This document shows, piece after piece, positions 14,765 through 22,947 of a stretch of DNA of 45,713 nucleotides. Source of the stretch: Xylophilus sp. ASV27 (GTDB taxonomy: Bacteria; Pseudomonadota; Gammaproteobacteria; Burkholderiales; Burkholderiaceae_C); the NCBI RefSeq assembly GCF_016428875.1, contig NZ_JAELTO010000024.1, forward strand, positions 1 to 45,713, written 5' to 3'. Under the pieces are notes generated by a model, which was not told the origin of the DNA, made no database searches, and saw only the letters and a program-made list of their open reading frames with translations. The translations under genes were made by a program, and so were the position numbers. How positions within the stretch are numbered: position 1 is the first letter of the stretch; every line of letters begins with the position of its first letter.

Positions 14765-16141
14765 TCAACTGATGGCCGGAACTGCGGGCGCCGCCAGTTG
14801 CACCCGGTTGCCTCCCTGCCGCTTGGCCTGGTACATGGCCTGGTCGGCCTGCAGCATCAGCTGCCGCTCGTCCACGCCGTGCTCGGGATACAGCGCCATG
14901 CCGATGCTGGGCGATATCCGTACCGGCTCTCCGGCCAGATCGAAGGGTTCGCCGAGGGCCGCGCGGATTTTCTCGGCCACCTGCAGGGCCTGCTCCATCC
15001 GGTGCAGACCGACGAGCAGCACCAGGAATTCGTCGCCGCCGATGCGGCCGACCGTATCGGACTCGCGCAGGCAGCGCTGCAGGCGGCGCGCGGCCTGCTG
15101 CAGCAGCAGATCGCCGGCGGCGTGGCCGAGCCGGTCGTTGACCGGCTTGAAGCGGTCCAGGTCGAGGTAGAGCAGCGACAGCCGCGCGCCGTTCTGCCGG
15201 GCCTGCACGAGCGCCGCCTGCAGGCGCTCGTGCAGCACGCTGCGGTTGGGCAGGTCCGTCAGCGGGTCATGGCAGGCGGCGTGCCGCAGGCGCGCCTCCG
15301 ACTGCTTGCGCTCGATGGCCGCGGCGACCTGCAGCGACACGAACTGCAGCAGTTCCACATCCCCCCCGGTGTAGCGCGCCACGCCCGCGCCGCTTTGCAC
15401 CACCAGTGCGCCGATGGTGCCCTGCTGGCCTTTGAGCGGCACGCCCAGCCAGTTCGGCAGATCGTCCGCGGGGCCGGACTGGAGCGACTGCCCGGGCGCG
15501 GCCGTGCCGCCGGGCGTCAGCAGCAGCGCCTGCCCGCTGCGGATGACCTGGGCGCAGAGGGCGTCGGCTTGCGGCTGCCGCGGGCCGGGCGCGGTGTCGC
15601 CCTCGTGGGCGCGGTAGGGCACGGTCAGCTCGCCGGTGGTCCCGTCATGCAAGGCAATGAAGAAGTTGGCCGTGGTCAGCAGGCCCCCGATGACGCGGTG
15701 GATGCGTTCGAACAGGGCGAGCAGGTCCCCGGCGGAGTGGGCCGCTTCGGAAATGGCATACAGCGCCGAGCGCATGGATTCGTCGCGCCTGCGCTGCGTG
15801 ACGTCGCGCGCCACGGCCACGCGCAACTGCTGCGCCTCCGACCAGTGGGCCGACCACATGATGTGGGCGACGCGCCCGTCCTTGCGCAGGTAGCGGTTTT
15901 CGAAGTGGGGCTGGTGCGTGCCGGCCAGGATCTCATCCACGGCCTGCAGCGTACGGGCGCGGTCCTCGGCGTAGACGAAGCCGAGCATGGGCTGGCCCAC
16001 CATCTCGTGCGGTGGGTAGCCGAAAATGCGTTCACCCGCGGCGCTCACGAAGACGAAGAAGCCCTGTGCATCGACGACGCAGACGGCGTCGAGCAGCAGG
16101 TCCAGGACGGTGGGCAGGAGGGCGTCGCTGATTTTTTTCAT
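14765..16141 (-). CDS. PAS-GAF-GGDEF diguanylate cyclase
   Basis: A 458-residue soluble protein: PAS domain at about 1-115 (VVDAQGFFVFVSAAGERIFGY; YLRKDGRVAHIMWS), GAF domain at about 125-275 (LFERIHRVIGGLL; LGVPLKGQQGTIGALVVQS), and GGDEF domain at about 290-450 (DPLTDLPNRSVL; RIGGDEF). The active-site motif is intact, and RESD five residues before it is a product-inhibition I-site. It should make cyclic di-GMP in response to a ligand or redox signal sensed by PAS/GAF. The ATG at 16141 was chosen because the upstream open frame has no homology. Convergent with the HhH gene, 14 nt apart. Confidence 0.92.
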   Translation of the reverse strand: MKKISDALLPTVLDLLLDAVCVVDAQGFFVFVSAAGERIFGYPPHEMVGQPMLGFVYAEDRARTLQAVDEILAGTHQPHFENRYLRKDGRVAHIMWSAHWSEAQQLRVAVARDVTQRRRDESMRSALYAISEAAHSAGDLLALFERIHRVIGGLLTTANFFIALHDGTTGELTVPYRAHEGDTAPGPRQPQADALCAQVIRSGQALLLTPGGTAAPGQSLQSGPADDLPNWLGVPLKGQQGTIGALVVQSGAGVARYTGGDVELLQFVSLQVAAAIERKQSEARLRHAACHDPLTDLPNRSVLHERLQAALVQARQNGARLSLLYLDLDRFKPVNDRLGHAAGDLLLQQAARRLQRCLRESDTVGRIGGDEFLVLLVGLHRMEQALQVAEKIRAALGEPFDLAGEPVRISPSIGMALYPEHGVDERQLMLQADQAMYQAKRQGGNRVQLAAPAVPAIS

Positions 16142-16191
16142 GCAGCAGCGATGGTAGTGGCCGTTGCCGCAACGTGCGCCCCGCGCAGTGT

Positions 16192-17124
16192 TCAGGCCCC
16201 AGCCGTGGCCGGCTGGCGAGCCAGCACGCCCAGCAGGTTGTTCGCGGCGGCGACGCCCATGTTCACGTAGGCGTCGCTGGTGACGCCGCCGATGTGCGGA
16301 CTCAGCACGAAGCGCGGCTCGCCCTGGAAAGGGTGGCCGGCCGTCATGGGCTCGACCGCGAAGCTGTCCAGGCCCGCGGCCATCACCTGGCCCGAGCGCA
16401 CGGCTGCCAGCAGCGCCGCCTCGTCGATGAGGCCGCCGCGCGCGGTGTTGACCACGATCACGCCGCGCTTGCACCGCGCCAGCGTGTGGGCATTGAGCAT
16501 GCCGCGGTTGTCATCGGTCAGCGGACAGTGCAGCGAGATCGCGTCGGATTCGCGCCAGACCGTCTCCAGATCCACGGCCTGCACATAGGGGGGCAGGTTC
16601 TGCGCGAATGGGTCGAAGCCGATCACGCGCATGCCCAGTGCATCGGCCATGCGCGCAAAGCGCAGGCCGATGGCGCCCAGGCCCACCAGGCCGATGGTGC
16701 GGCCGCCCAGCTCCAGGCTCTTGTGCGTGGCCTTGTCCCAGTGGCCGGCGTGCATGCGTGCGTCGAGCGGCACCACCGACTTGGCGCAGGCCAGCAGCAG
16801 CGCCAGCGCCTGCTCGGCCACGGCCGCGGCATTGGCGCCGACGGCGGCCACCACCTCGATGCCGCGCGCCCGGGCCGCGGCCTTGTCGATGGTGTCGGTG
16901 CCGCTGCCGTGCTTGGAGATCACGCGCAGCGAAGGCGCGGCGTCCATCACCGCGGCGCCGACCTTGCCGTAGCGCACGATGATCGCCACCGGGTCGTGCG
17001 CGCGGCACAGCGCCACCAGGTCGGCTTCGGTCGGCGTCCTGCCGGCGTAGACGATCTCGTAGTCCTTGAGCAGGTCGAGCGCCTGCTGCGCCAGGTCGGC
17101 GCCCGTGACGACGATGCTGCTCAC
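16192..17124 (-). CDS. D-isomer-specific 2-hydroxyacid dehydrogenase
   Basis: NAD(P)-dependent oxidoreductase of 310 residues. The nucleotide-binding motif is GLVGLGAIGLRFA followed by GFDPFA; the acidic residue after the second strand suggests NAD. Catalytic residues are visible: Arg in VVNTARGGLIDE, Glu in LDSFAVEP and His in LSPHIGG. The GTG start overlaps the stop of the RraA-like gene by 4 nt, so it is the last gene of the five-gene minus-strand operon. The substrate is not predictable; a 2-keto or 2-hydroxy acid produced by the neighbouring aldolase or lactonase is likely. Confidence 0.9.
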   Translation of the reverse strand: MSSIVVTGADLAQQALDLLKDYEIVYAGRTPTEADLVALCRAHDPVAIIVRYGKVGAAVMDAAPSLRVISKHGSGTDTIDKAAARARGIEVVAAVGANAAAVAEQALALLLACAKSVVPLDARMHAGHWDKATHKSLELGGRTIGLVGLGAIGLRFARMADALGMRVIGFDPFAQNLPPYVQAVDLETVWRESDAISLHCPLTDDNRGMLNAHTLARCKRGVIVVNTARGGLIDEAALLAAVRSGQVMAAGLDSFAVEPMTAGHPFQGEPRFVLSPHIGGVTSDAYVNMGVAAANNLLGVLARQPATAGA

Positions 17125-17807
17125 AGTGCTTCGCCTTCCTTCAGCACGCCGGCGGCGCGCAGGGCGGCGGGCAGCCACTTCGACGCGGTGTCGCCGCGTG
17201 CGATGGCGTCGAGGCGGGCGGCCTCGTCGGCCACCTTCTTGTCGGCCAGCGCGAGCATGGCGGACGCCTTCTCGCGCTCGATGACCACCACGCCGTCGGC
17301 GTCGGCCACGATCAGGTCGCCGGGATTGACGACGGTGCCGCCGGCGGAGATCGGGTGGTTGATGCGGCCGGGCGCGAGCTTGGTCGGGCCGGCCGGGTTG
17401 AAGCCGGCGCTGAAGACCGGCAGGCCCAGTTCCAGCAGCTCGGCGCGGTCGCGGATGGCGGCATCGACCACCACGCCGGCGATGCCGAGCTTCTTGCAGG
17501 CGCTGAGCATCAGCGTGCCCATCAGCGCGGCGGTCTGGTCGCCCTTGCCGTCGACGACGATCACGTCGCCGGGCCTGGCCAGTGCGATCGCGGCATGGAT
17601 CATCAGGTTGTCGCCGGGGCGCACTTCCACGGTGAAGGCGGGGCCGGCCAGCCGCATGCCATGGTGCACCGGCGCCACGCGGCCATGCATGGTGCCGCGC
17701 CGGCCGGCGACGTCGGCCAGGATGGCGGCCTGGAAGGTGCCGGCCTTGGCGACGACGTCGGCGCAAACGCGATCGATGTCACGGATGATGTCGGGGAGAT
17801 TGCTCAT
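17121..17807 (-). CDS. RraA-like / 4-hydroxy-4-methyl-2-oxoglutarate (CHA) aldolase family protein
   Basis: A 228-residue protein of the RraA fold, which includes class II pyruvate aldolases (LigK/ProA) cleaving 4-carboxy-4-hydroxy-2-oxoadipate or HMG to pyruvate. Visible: GPAFTVEVRPGDNLMIHAAI, DVIVVDGKGDQTAALMGTLM and GVVVDAAIRDRAEL, where the R-D pair matches the metal and substrate-binding motif of the aldolases; C-terminal VVVIEREKA helix. Length fits the aldolase type better than RNase regulator RraA (about 160). Operon context with a lactonase-like amidohydrolase also favours an aldolase. Confidence 0.85.
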   Translation of the reverse strand: MSNLPDIIRDIDRVCADVVAKAGTFQAAILADVAGRRGTMHGRVAPVHHGMRLAGPAFTVEVRPGDNLMIHAAIALARPGDVIVVDGKGDQTAALMGTLMLSACKKLGIAGVVVDAAIRDRAELLELGLPVFSAGFNPAGPTKLAPGRINHPISAGGTVVNPGDLIVADADGVVVIEREKASAMLALADKKVADEAARLDAIARGDTASKWLPAALRAAGVLKEGEAL

Positions 17808-17848
17808 GGTGTCTGTGGTGAGTGCGTGGTTGGGATGGGAGGGCGGAA

Positions 17849-18838
17849 TCACTCGGCCTTGATGTTTCCGTCGCGGATGACCTTGGCCCACTTGGCCGAA
17901 TCGGCCTTCTGCAGGTCGCCCAGCTGGCGCGGCGTGCCGCCGACCAGGGTCACGCCGAGCTTGTCGGCCAGGGCCACGATGGCGGGGTCTGTCAGCGACT
18001 TGGCGATCTCTGCGTTCAGCCGCTGCACGATGGGGGCGGGCGTCTTGGCGGGCGCGAACACGGCCTGCCATTGCTCGACCACGAAGTCCTTCATGCCGGC
18101 CTCGCCCATGGTGGGCACGTCGGGCAGGGCCTTCAGGCGTGCGGCCGAAGTCACGGCCAGCGCCCGCAGCTTGCCGGCCTGCACGTGCGGCAGCGCCGCG
18201 GCGGCGGGGGCGAACATGAAGTTGACCTGCTCGGCCAGCGTGTCCTGCAGCGCCGGCGTGTCGCCCTTGTAGGGCACGTGGATGAACTGGGTGCCGGTCT
18301 GCTGCTTGAGCAGCTCGCCCTGCATCTGCAGGATGGTGCCGTTGCCGCCCGAGGCAAAGGCCAGCGTGCCAGGCGCCGCCTTGGCCGCGGCGACCAGGTC
18401 GGCCACCGTGCGGTAGGGCTGCCTGGCGCCCACCACCAGGATGTGCGGAATGGTGCCGATGGTGATCACCGGCTCGAAGCCCGCGATCGGGTCATACGGC
18501 AGCTTACCCATCAGGTGCGGCGCAATGGCCTGCGGGCCGATGGAGGTGCCCAGCAGCGTGTAGCCGTCCGGCGCCGCCTTGGCAACGTAGGCCGCGCCGA
18601 TGGTGCCGGTGGCACCGGCCTTGTTGTCGACGATGACGTTGGTGCCCAGCGCCGTGCCGATGCGCTGCGCCACGTTGCGGCCCAGCACGTCGGTGCTGCC
18701 GCCCGGCGGGTAGGGCACGACCCAGGTGATGACGCGGCCGCTGGGCCAGTCGCCCTGCGCCAGCGCGGAGCCGGTGGCCAGCAGGCCGCAGGCGCCCGCC
18801 AGCAGGCGGCGGCGCAGCGGGGAGGGAAGTGTGCTCAT
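17849..18838 (-). CDS. Bug family (TctC) tricarboxylate-type solute-binding protein
   Basis: Periplasmic binding protein of 329 residues. N-terminal signal RRRLLAGACGLLATGSALAQ, then the family's WVVPYPPGGSTDVLGR, GTNVIVDNKAGATGTIGAAYVAKAAPDGYTLL split by small differences, LPYDP, HVPYKGDTPALQD and late VPTMGEAG. These proteins bind carboxylic acids; many in this family of bacteria have no dedicated TctAB membrane partner, and none is seen here. Its ATG overlaps the amidohydrolase stop by 4 nt, and the RraA-like gene follows 41 nt later. The ligand is presumably the substrate or precursor handled by the neighbouring enzymes. Confidence 0.92.
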   Translation of the reverse strand: MSTLPSPLRRRLLAGACGLLATGSALAQGDWPSGRVITWVVPYPPGGSTDVLGRNVAQRIGTALGTNVIVDNKAGATGTIGAAYVAKAAPDGYTLLGTSIGPQAIAPHLMGKLPYDPIAGFEPVITIGTIPHILVVGARQPYRTVADLVAAAKAAPGTLAFASGGNGTILQMQGELLKQQTGTQFIHVPYKGDTPALQDTLAEQVNFMFAPAAAALPHVQAGKLRALAVTSAARLKALPDVPTMGEAGMKDFVVEQWQAVFAPAKTPAPIVQRLNAEIAKSLTDPAIVALADKLGVTLVGGTPRQLGDLQKADSAKWAKVIRDGNIKAE

Positions 18839-19749
18839 GGTGATGTCTCTGATGAAGGGAGCGGGGGAAATCCGTAGAGCGCCTGCGGGTTGTCCACCTG
18901 CACGCGTTGCAGCACGGCGCTGCTGCCGGCCCATTGCGCGAGCCGGTCAATCTGCCGCGCGTCGTCGGGCAGCGGCTGCACGCCGGCGGAGGCCGTGGCA
19001 TGCGGCCAGTCGCTGCCCCACAGCACGCGCTCGGGGGCCACGTTCAGATAGCTGCGGGCCAGTGCATCCAGGTCAGGGTCTTCGACCGAATGCGTGCTGC
19101 TCACGATGTAGCCGCCGGACAGCTTGATCCAGGCGCGGCCCTGCCCCAGCAGCTCCAGCAGCAGTGCGTGGGCCGGGTGGCGCCCAGCCTGTGAGGGATT
19201 GATGCGGCCCAGGTGGTCGAACACCAGCGGCACCGGCAGGCGCCGCAGCGTGTCCCCCAGGCCGGCCAGCAGCTCAGGCGCCATCAGCAGTTGCAGGTGC
19301 CAGCCCAGCTCGGCTATGCGCTGCGCCAGGGGCTCCAGCATGTCGACCGTGTTGGCCACGCCCAGCGACAGGTTGCAGCGGATGCCGCGCACGCCCAGTG
19401 CATCGAGCCGGCGCAGCTCGGCATCGCTCTCGCGGCCATCCATCACCGCCACGCCACGCGCCTGCGCCCCCAGCGCCGCCAGCCCATTCAGCATGCAGCG
19501 GTTGTCGCTGCCGTAGGTGGACGGCGTAACCAGCACCGTGCGCGAAGTGCCAATGCGCCGCTGCAGCAACCGGTAGTCGGCTACCGAGGCATCCGGCGGC
19601 AGCAGCTTGGCGCCCGGCGCGCTTGGATAGCGACCGTCGTAGACATGCATGTGGCAGTCGCACGCGCCGGCTGGCAGCGCCGTTTTCGGCCGCTCAGTGC
19701 CGGCCGAAAACGGCACCGCGAAAGAGGCGTTGATTTGGTTCGGTGACAT
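18835..19749 (-). CDS. Amidohydrolase-superfamily lactonase/isomerase (COG3618-like)
   Basis: A TIM-barrel hydrolase of 304 residues, with the barrel's HxH in ACDCHMHVYDGRYP, the TPSTYGSDNRCMLN segment, PLVFDHLGRI (third histidine), the LSGGYIV strand and the catalytic aspartate in WGSDWPH. This set is shared by 2-pyrone-4,6-dicarboxylate lactonase (LigI) and D-galactarolactone isomerase (Gli); the N-terminal sequence as I recall it looks nearer to the latter group, but the two cannot be separated here. Located between two Bug-protein genes. Confidence 0.87.
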   Translation of the reverse strand: MSPNQINASFAVPFSAGTERPKTALPAGACDCHMHVYDGRYPSAPGAKLLPPDASVADYRLLQRRIGTSRTVLVTPSTYGSDNRCMLNGLAALGAQARGVAVMDGRESDAELRRLDALGVRGIRCNLSLGVANTVDMLEPLAQRIAELGWHLQLLMAPELLAGLGDTLRRLPVPLVFDHLGRINPSQAGRHPAHALLLELLGQGRAWIKLSGGYIVSSTHSVEDPDLDALARSYLNVAPERVLWGSDWPHATASAGVQPLPDDARQIDRLAQWAGSSAVLQRVQVDNPQALYGFPPLPSSETSP

Positions 19750-19767
19750 GAGTCAACCCCGGTCCAT

Positions 19768-19858
19768 CCCCAAAACACCGCGGAACTGGCTTTGCCAGGC
19801 CGCAGGTGTTGCCCCCTGCAAGGGGGTTGGCGAAGACACGAAGTGCGTAGCCTGGGGG
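19768..19858 (-). repeat. Post-stop dispersed repeat, copy after the second Bug gene
   Basis: Reading on the minus strand, CCCCCAGGCTACGCACTTCG begins right after the TAA of the Bug gene, followed by a CCCCCT-tgc-AGGGGG-type hairpin (19812-19817/19821-19826) and CTGCGG...GTTCCGCGG. It is clearly homologous to the units at 21747-22395. The whole gap between the Bug and amidohydrolase genes is occupied by it. Confidence 0.85.
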
Positions 19859-20854
19859 TTAGTCGATGCGCGCGCCCGAATCCCGCACGATCTGCCCCCA
19901 GCGCACGATGTCGGTCTTGAGCAGGGCCCCGAACTGTTCGGTGCTGCCGCCCAGGACGTCGCCGCCTTCGGACTTGAGCTTGGCGGCCACGTCGGGCTGC
20001 TTGAGCACCTTGTTGATCTCGGTGTTGAGCGTCTTCACGATGGCCGCGGGCGTGCCGGCCGGAGCCAGGATGCCGAACCAGGTCGAGGCGTCGAAGCCCG
20101 GGTAGCCGGATTCCGCCAGCGTGGGCGTCTGCGGCAGTTCGCTGGAGCGTGTGGCCGAGGTCACCGCAATCGCGCGCAGCTTGCCGTTGTTGACGTGGCC
20201 GAGCAGCGTGGGGACCGAGGACATGTAGATGTCGACCTGGCCGCTCATCACGTCGGTCATGGCCTGGGCCGCGCCCTTGTAGGGCACGTTCTGCATCTGG
20301 ATGCCGGCGGCTTTCTTCACCTGTTCGCCCGAAAGGTGGGCCACCGTGCCGTTGCCGGAGAAGCCCAGGGTCAGCGCGTCCGGCTTGGCCTTGGCCGCGG
20401 CCACGATGTCGGCAAAGCTCTTGTAGCGGGACTGCGGCGGCACGACGATCGCGATCGGCGAGGAGGCCACCAGCACCACCGGCACCAGGTCCTTCAGCGG
20501 GTCGTAGGGCAGCTTGGGATAGAGCGTCGGGTTGACCGCGAGGTTGCTGGTCTGGCCCATCACCAGGGTGTAGCCGTCGGGCGCGGACTTGGCCACAGCA
20601 TCGACGCCGATGTTGCCGCCGGCGCCGGGGCGGTTGTCGATGATGACCGTCCACTTGAGCGTGTCGGACAGTTTCTGGGCCACGGTGCGCGCCAGCAGGT
20701 CGGTGCCGCCGCCCGGAGGGAAGGGCACGATCAGCTTGATCGGCTTGTTGGGGTAGGGGGCCTGGGCCCAGGCGAAGGTGCCGGCGGTGGTGCTGGCCAG
20801 GGCAAGGCCAAGGGCGAGGGCCATGCGGCGGCTGGTTCCGGATCGGATGGGCAT
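19859..20854 (-). CDS. Bug family (TctC) solute-binding protein
   Basis: First gene of the minus-strand operon: a 331-residue periplasmic binding protein. Signal peptide RRMALALGLALASTTAGTFAWAQ (cut after AWA), then LIVPFPPGGGTDLLAR, IIDNRPGAGGNIGVDAVAKS, LPYDPLKDLVPV, NVPYKGAAQAM and QTPTLAESG. AAGGAG lies at ideal spacing from the ATG at 20854. It differs clearly from the second Bug protein in the same operon, so the two may bind different acids or one may be a sensor. Expression is probably controlled by the divergent IclR regulator. Confidence 0.93.
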   Translation of the reverse strand: MPIRSGTSRRMALALGLALASTTAGTFAWAQAPYPNKPIKLIVPFPPGGGTDLLARTVAQKLSDTLKWTVIIDNRPGAGGNIGVDAVAKSAPDGYTLVMGQTSNLAVNPTLYPKLPYDPLKDLVPVVLVASSPIAIVVPPQSRYKSFADIVAAAKAKPDALTLGFSGNGTVAHLSGEQVKKAAGIQMQNVPYKGAAQAMTDVMSGQVDIYMSSVPTLLGHVNNGKLRAIAVTSATRSSELPQTPTLAESGYPGFDASTWFGILAPAGTPAAIVKTLNTEINKVLKQPDVAAKLKSEGGDVLGGSTEQFGALLKTDIVRWGQIVRDSGARID

Positions 20855-20903
20855 GCTTGTGTCTCCTTGAGGGCGCGCGGCCGGGTGCCGCGCGTCGGGT
20901 CGG

Positions 20904-20953
20904 ACTGTAGAGTGGGGTTTCGATAGATACAATGAAGTTTCGACTGTCGAAAC
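20904..20953. promoter_or_regulatory. Divergent overlapping promoters and IclR-type operator
   Basis: Minus-strand promoter for the operon: TTGTAT (20927-20932), 17-bp spacer, TACAGT (20904-20909). The iclR promoter on the plus strand has its -10 TACAAT at 20928-20933, so it shares bases with the other promoter's -35. A perfect inverted repeat GTTTCGA-CTG-TCGAAAC (20937-20953) and an extra direct GTTTCGA half-site (20917-20923), 20 bp apart, cover both promoters. This is the expected binding site of the divergent IclR regulator. Confidence 0.68.
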
Positions 20954-20963
20954 AAAGGCCAGC

Positions 20964-21743
20964 ATGCGAAACACCTCCCATCCCGCATCCCAGATACCGG
21001 GCGGTATTGCAGACGAACCCAGTACCGGCAGCGTGGTGGCGGTGACGCGGGCGATGCAGCTGCTGGGTGCATTCGCTCTGGGCGAATCACAGCTGCCGCT
21101 GGCCGAGCTGAGCCGTCGATGCACCATGCACAAGACCACGGTGCTGCGCATCGCGCGCACGCTGGCCATGGCCGGCTACCTGGTGCAGTGCGAGAACGGC
21201 GAATGGCGCCTGGGCCCGGCGGCAGGCTGGCTGGGCGCGCGCTACCAGTCGGGCTTCGACGTGCAGAACGTGGTCGAGCCCATGCTGCGCGAGCTGTCGC
21301 ACGCCACGGGCGAGAGTGCGGCGTTCTACGTGCGCGAAGGCGATTTCCGGACCTGTCTGGTGCGGGTCGAAGGGCCGCAGCCGTTGCGCCACCATGCCCG
21401 CATGGGGGAAGCGCTGCCACTGGACCGCGGCTCGCCCGGGCGGGTGATCCTGGCCTTCTCGGGCGAGCGCGGCGCGGTCTACGAGGCGATCCGCCAGCGC
21501 GGCTACCACCTGTCCATCGGCGAGCGCGAGAAGGACGTGGCCACCGTCTCCGCGCCGGTGTTCGGCCTGCACTGGCGCCTGCTGGGATCGGTCTGCATCT
21601 CGGGGCCCGCCTCGCGCCTGCCGGAGGACAAGCTCAATGCCCTCGCGCAGACCGTGATCGCGGCCGCCAACCGCCTGTCCTACAGCCTGGCCGGGGACCG
21701 CTCCACACAGACGCCCAAGGTGGTCTCGACCTGGCATCCTTGA
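20964..21743 (+). CDS. IclR family transcriptional regulator
   Basis: A 259-residue regulator with an N-terminal winged helix (SVVAVTRAMQLLGAF; PLAELSRRCTMHKTTVLRIARTL; GYLVQCENGEWRLG) and a C-terminal IclR effector domain (VVEPMLRELSHATGESAAFYVRE; ALPLDRGSPGRVILAF; VATVSAPVFG). It is divergent from the Bug/lactonase/aldolase operon, and their promoters overlap around a palindromic operator, so it probably controls that operon and itself in response to a pathway acid. The stop codon is followed after 3 nt by the post-stop repeat array. Confidence 0.93.
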   Translation: MRNTSHPASQIPGGIADEPSTGSVVAVTRAMQLLGAFALGESQLPLAELSRRCTMHKTTVLRIARTLAMAGYLVQCENGEWRLGPAAGWLGARYQSGFDVQNVVEPMLRELSHATGESAAFYVREGDFRTCLVRVEGPQPLRHHARMGEALPLDRGSPGRVILAFSGERGAVYEAIRQRGYHLSIGEREKDVATVSAPVFGLHWRLLGSVCISGPASRLPEDKLNALAQTVIAAANRLSYSLAGDRSTQTPKVVSTWHP

Positions 21744-21746
21744 ACC

Positions 21747-22395
21747 ACCCCCAGGCTGCGCGCTTCGCGTCTTCGCCCGCCCCCTCAAGGGGGCACATCC
21801 TGCGGACCGGCGAAGCCGGTTCCGCGGATGTTTGCGCATGGCCTGCTCTGCGGCCTTTCGTTCCTTTGGGTTTTAATCGCTGCGGGTGCTGCGTAGCGCG
21901 GTGCTGGGATGAGTCACCCCCAGGCTACGCGCTTCGCGTCTTCGCCCGCCCCCTGCGAGGGGGCTGAGCCCGTACACGAAAGGTCCGGTGGACCTTTCGT
22001 GACTGGCGAAGGGCCGGGCCGCTGGCCCGGCGCGGTCTGCAAGACCTCTCCTGCGGACCGGCGAAGCCGGTTCCGCGGATGTTTGCGCATGGCCTGCTGC
22101 GCGGCCTTTCGTTCCTTTGGGTTTTATTCGCTGCGGGTGTTGCGTCGCGCGGTGCTGGAATGGGACCACCCACAGGCTGCGCGCTGCGCGTCTTCGCCTT
22201 CTCCCTGCGAGGGGGCTGAGCCCGTACACGAAAGGTCCGGTGGACCTTTCGTGACTGGCGAAGGGCCGGGCCGCTGGCCCGGCGCGGTCTGCAAGACCTC
22301 TCCTGCGGACCGGCGCAGCCGGTTCCGCGGATGTCTGCCGATGGCCTGCTCCTCGGCCGTCTGGATCTTTGCGCCGCCTGCGGCGCAGCATGGAA
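21747..22395 (+). repeat. Tandem array of three post-stop dispersed repeat units
   Basis: Three imperfect units start near 21747, 21913 and 22165, each with CCMCAGGCTGCGCGCTTCGCG-like sequence, a GCCCCCT...AGGGGGC hairpin, ACCGGCGAAGCCGGT and TTCCGCGGATGT. Units 2 and 3 each hold an extra 85-bp block (21965-22049 and 22217-22301), identical to each other and absent from unit 1. It contains the perfect hairpin CGAAAGGTCC-GGT-GGACCTTTCG. This fills the whole iclR-CHRD gene gap; I see no gene in it. Unit borders at the 3' side are approximate. Confidence 0.85.
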
Positions 22396-22425
22396 GAATG
22401 GGGCACCGTGAAAGGAGTTCTCCGG

Positions 22426-22896
22426 ATGAAAGCCATTGCTGCCCCATTCCGCCGCCTGTCCCTGCCGGCAGGGTTTGCCGTTGCGATTGCGCTCGCTGGC
22501 TGCGCGTCGTTGCAGCCGCCCGATCCCAATGCCCACCTGGCCACCTTCACGACCCGGCTGGCCGGGACCAACGAGGTGCCGCCCAACGGCAGCATGGGCA
22601 CCGGCACGGTGGATGCCGTGCTGGACAAGAACACGCTGCTGCTGCGCTGGAAGCTGTCCTACGGCAACCTGAGCGGGCCGCCCACCATGGCGCATTTCCA
22701 TGGCCCGGCGGAGATCGGCGCCAATGCCGGGCCGGTGATCACCTTTCCGCCGCCGCTGACCGCGGCCTACGACGGCCGCGCGACCCTGACTCCGGCGCAG
22801 GCGGCCGAACTGCTCGCGGGCAAGTGGTACGCCAACGTGCACACCGCGCGCTTCCCCGGCGGCGAGCTGCGCGGGCAGATGATCGAGCGCAAGTAG
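22426..22896 (+). CDS. CHRD-domain lipoprotein
   Basis: A 156-residue secreted protein with a lipoprotein signal: FAVAIALAGC, lipidation cysteine at about residue 26. The rest is one CHRD domain (FTTRLAGTNEVPPNGSMGTG; LSYGNLSGPPTMAHFHGPAE; GKWYANVHTARFPGGELRGQ), a beta fold first noted in chordin whose bacterial role is unknown. AAAGGAG (22411-22417) fixes the ATG at 22426; the upstream in-frame ATG has no site. It follows directly on the repeat array and converges with nth. Confidence 0.9.
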   Translation: MKAIAAPFRRLSLPAGFAVAIALAGCASLQPPDPNAHLATFTTRLAGTNEVPPNGSMGTGTVDAVLDKNTLLLRWKLSYGNLSGPPTMAHFHGPAEIGANAGPVITFPPPLTAAYDGRATLTPAQAAELLAGKWYANVHTARFPGGELRGQMIERK

Positions 22897-22947
22897 CTTT
22901 CCACGCCGCCCGCGGCGCACCAGTTCCACGGCTCGGAACTCGGGTGC

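Noticed and set aside
21747-22395. CRISPR array
   Set aside because: Repeat units are 165-250 bp with little between them; no short repeat/spacer alternation and no cas genes.
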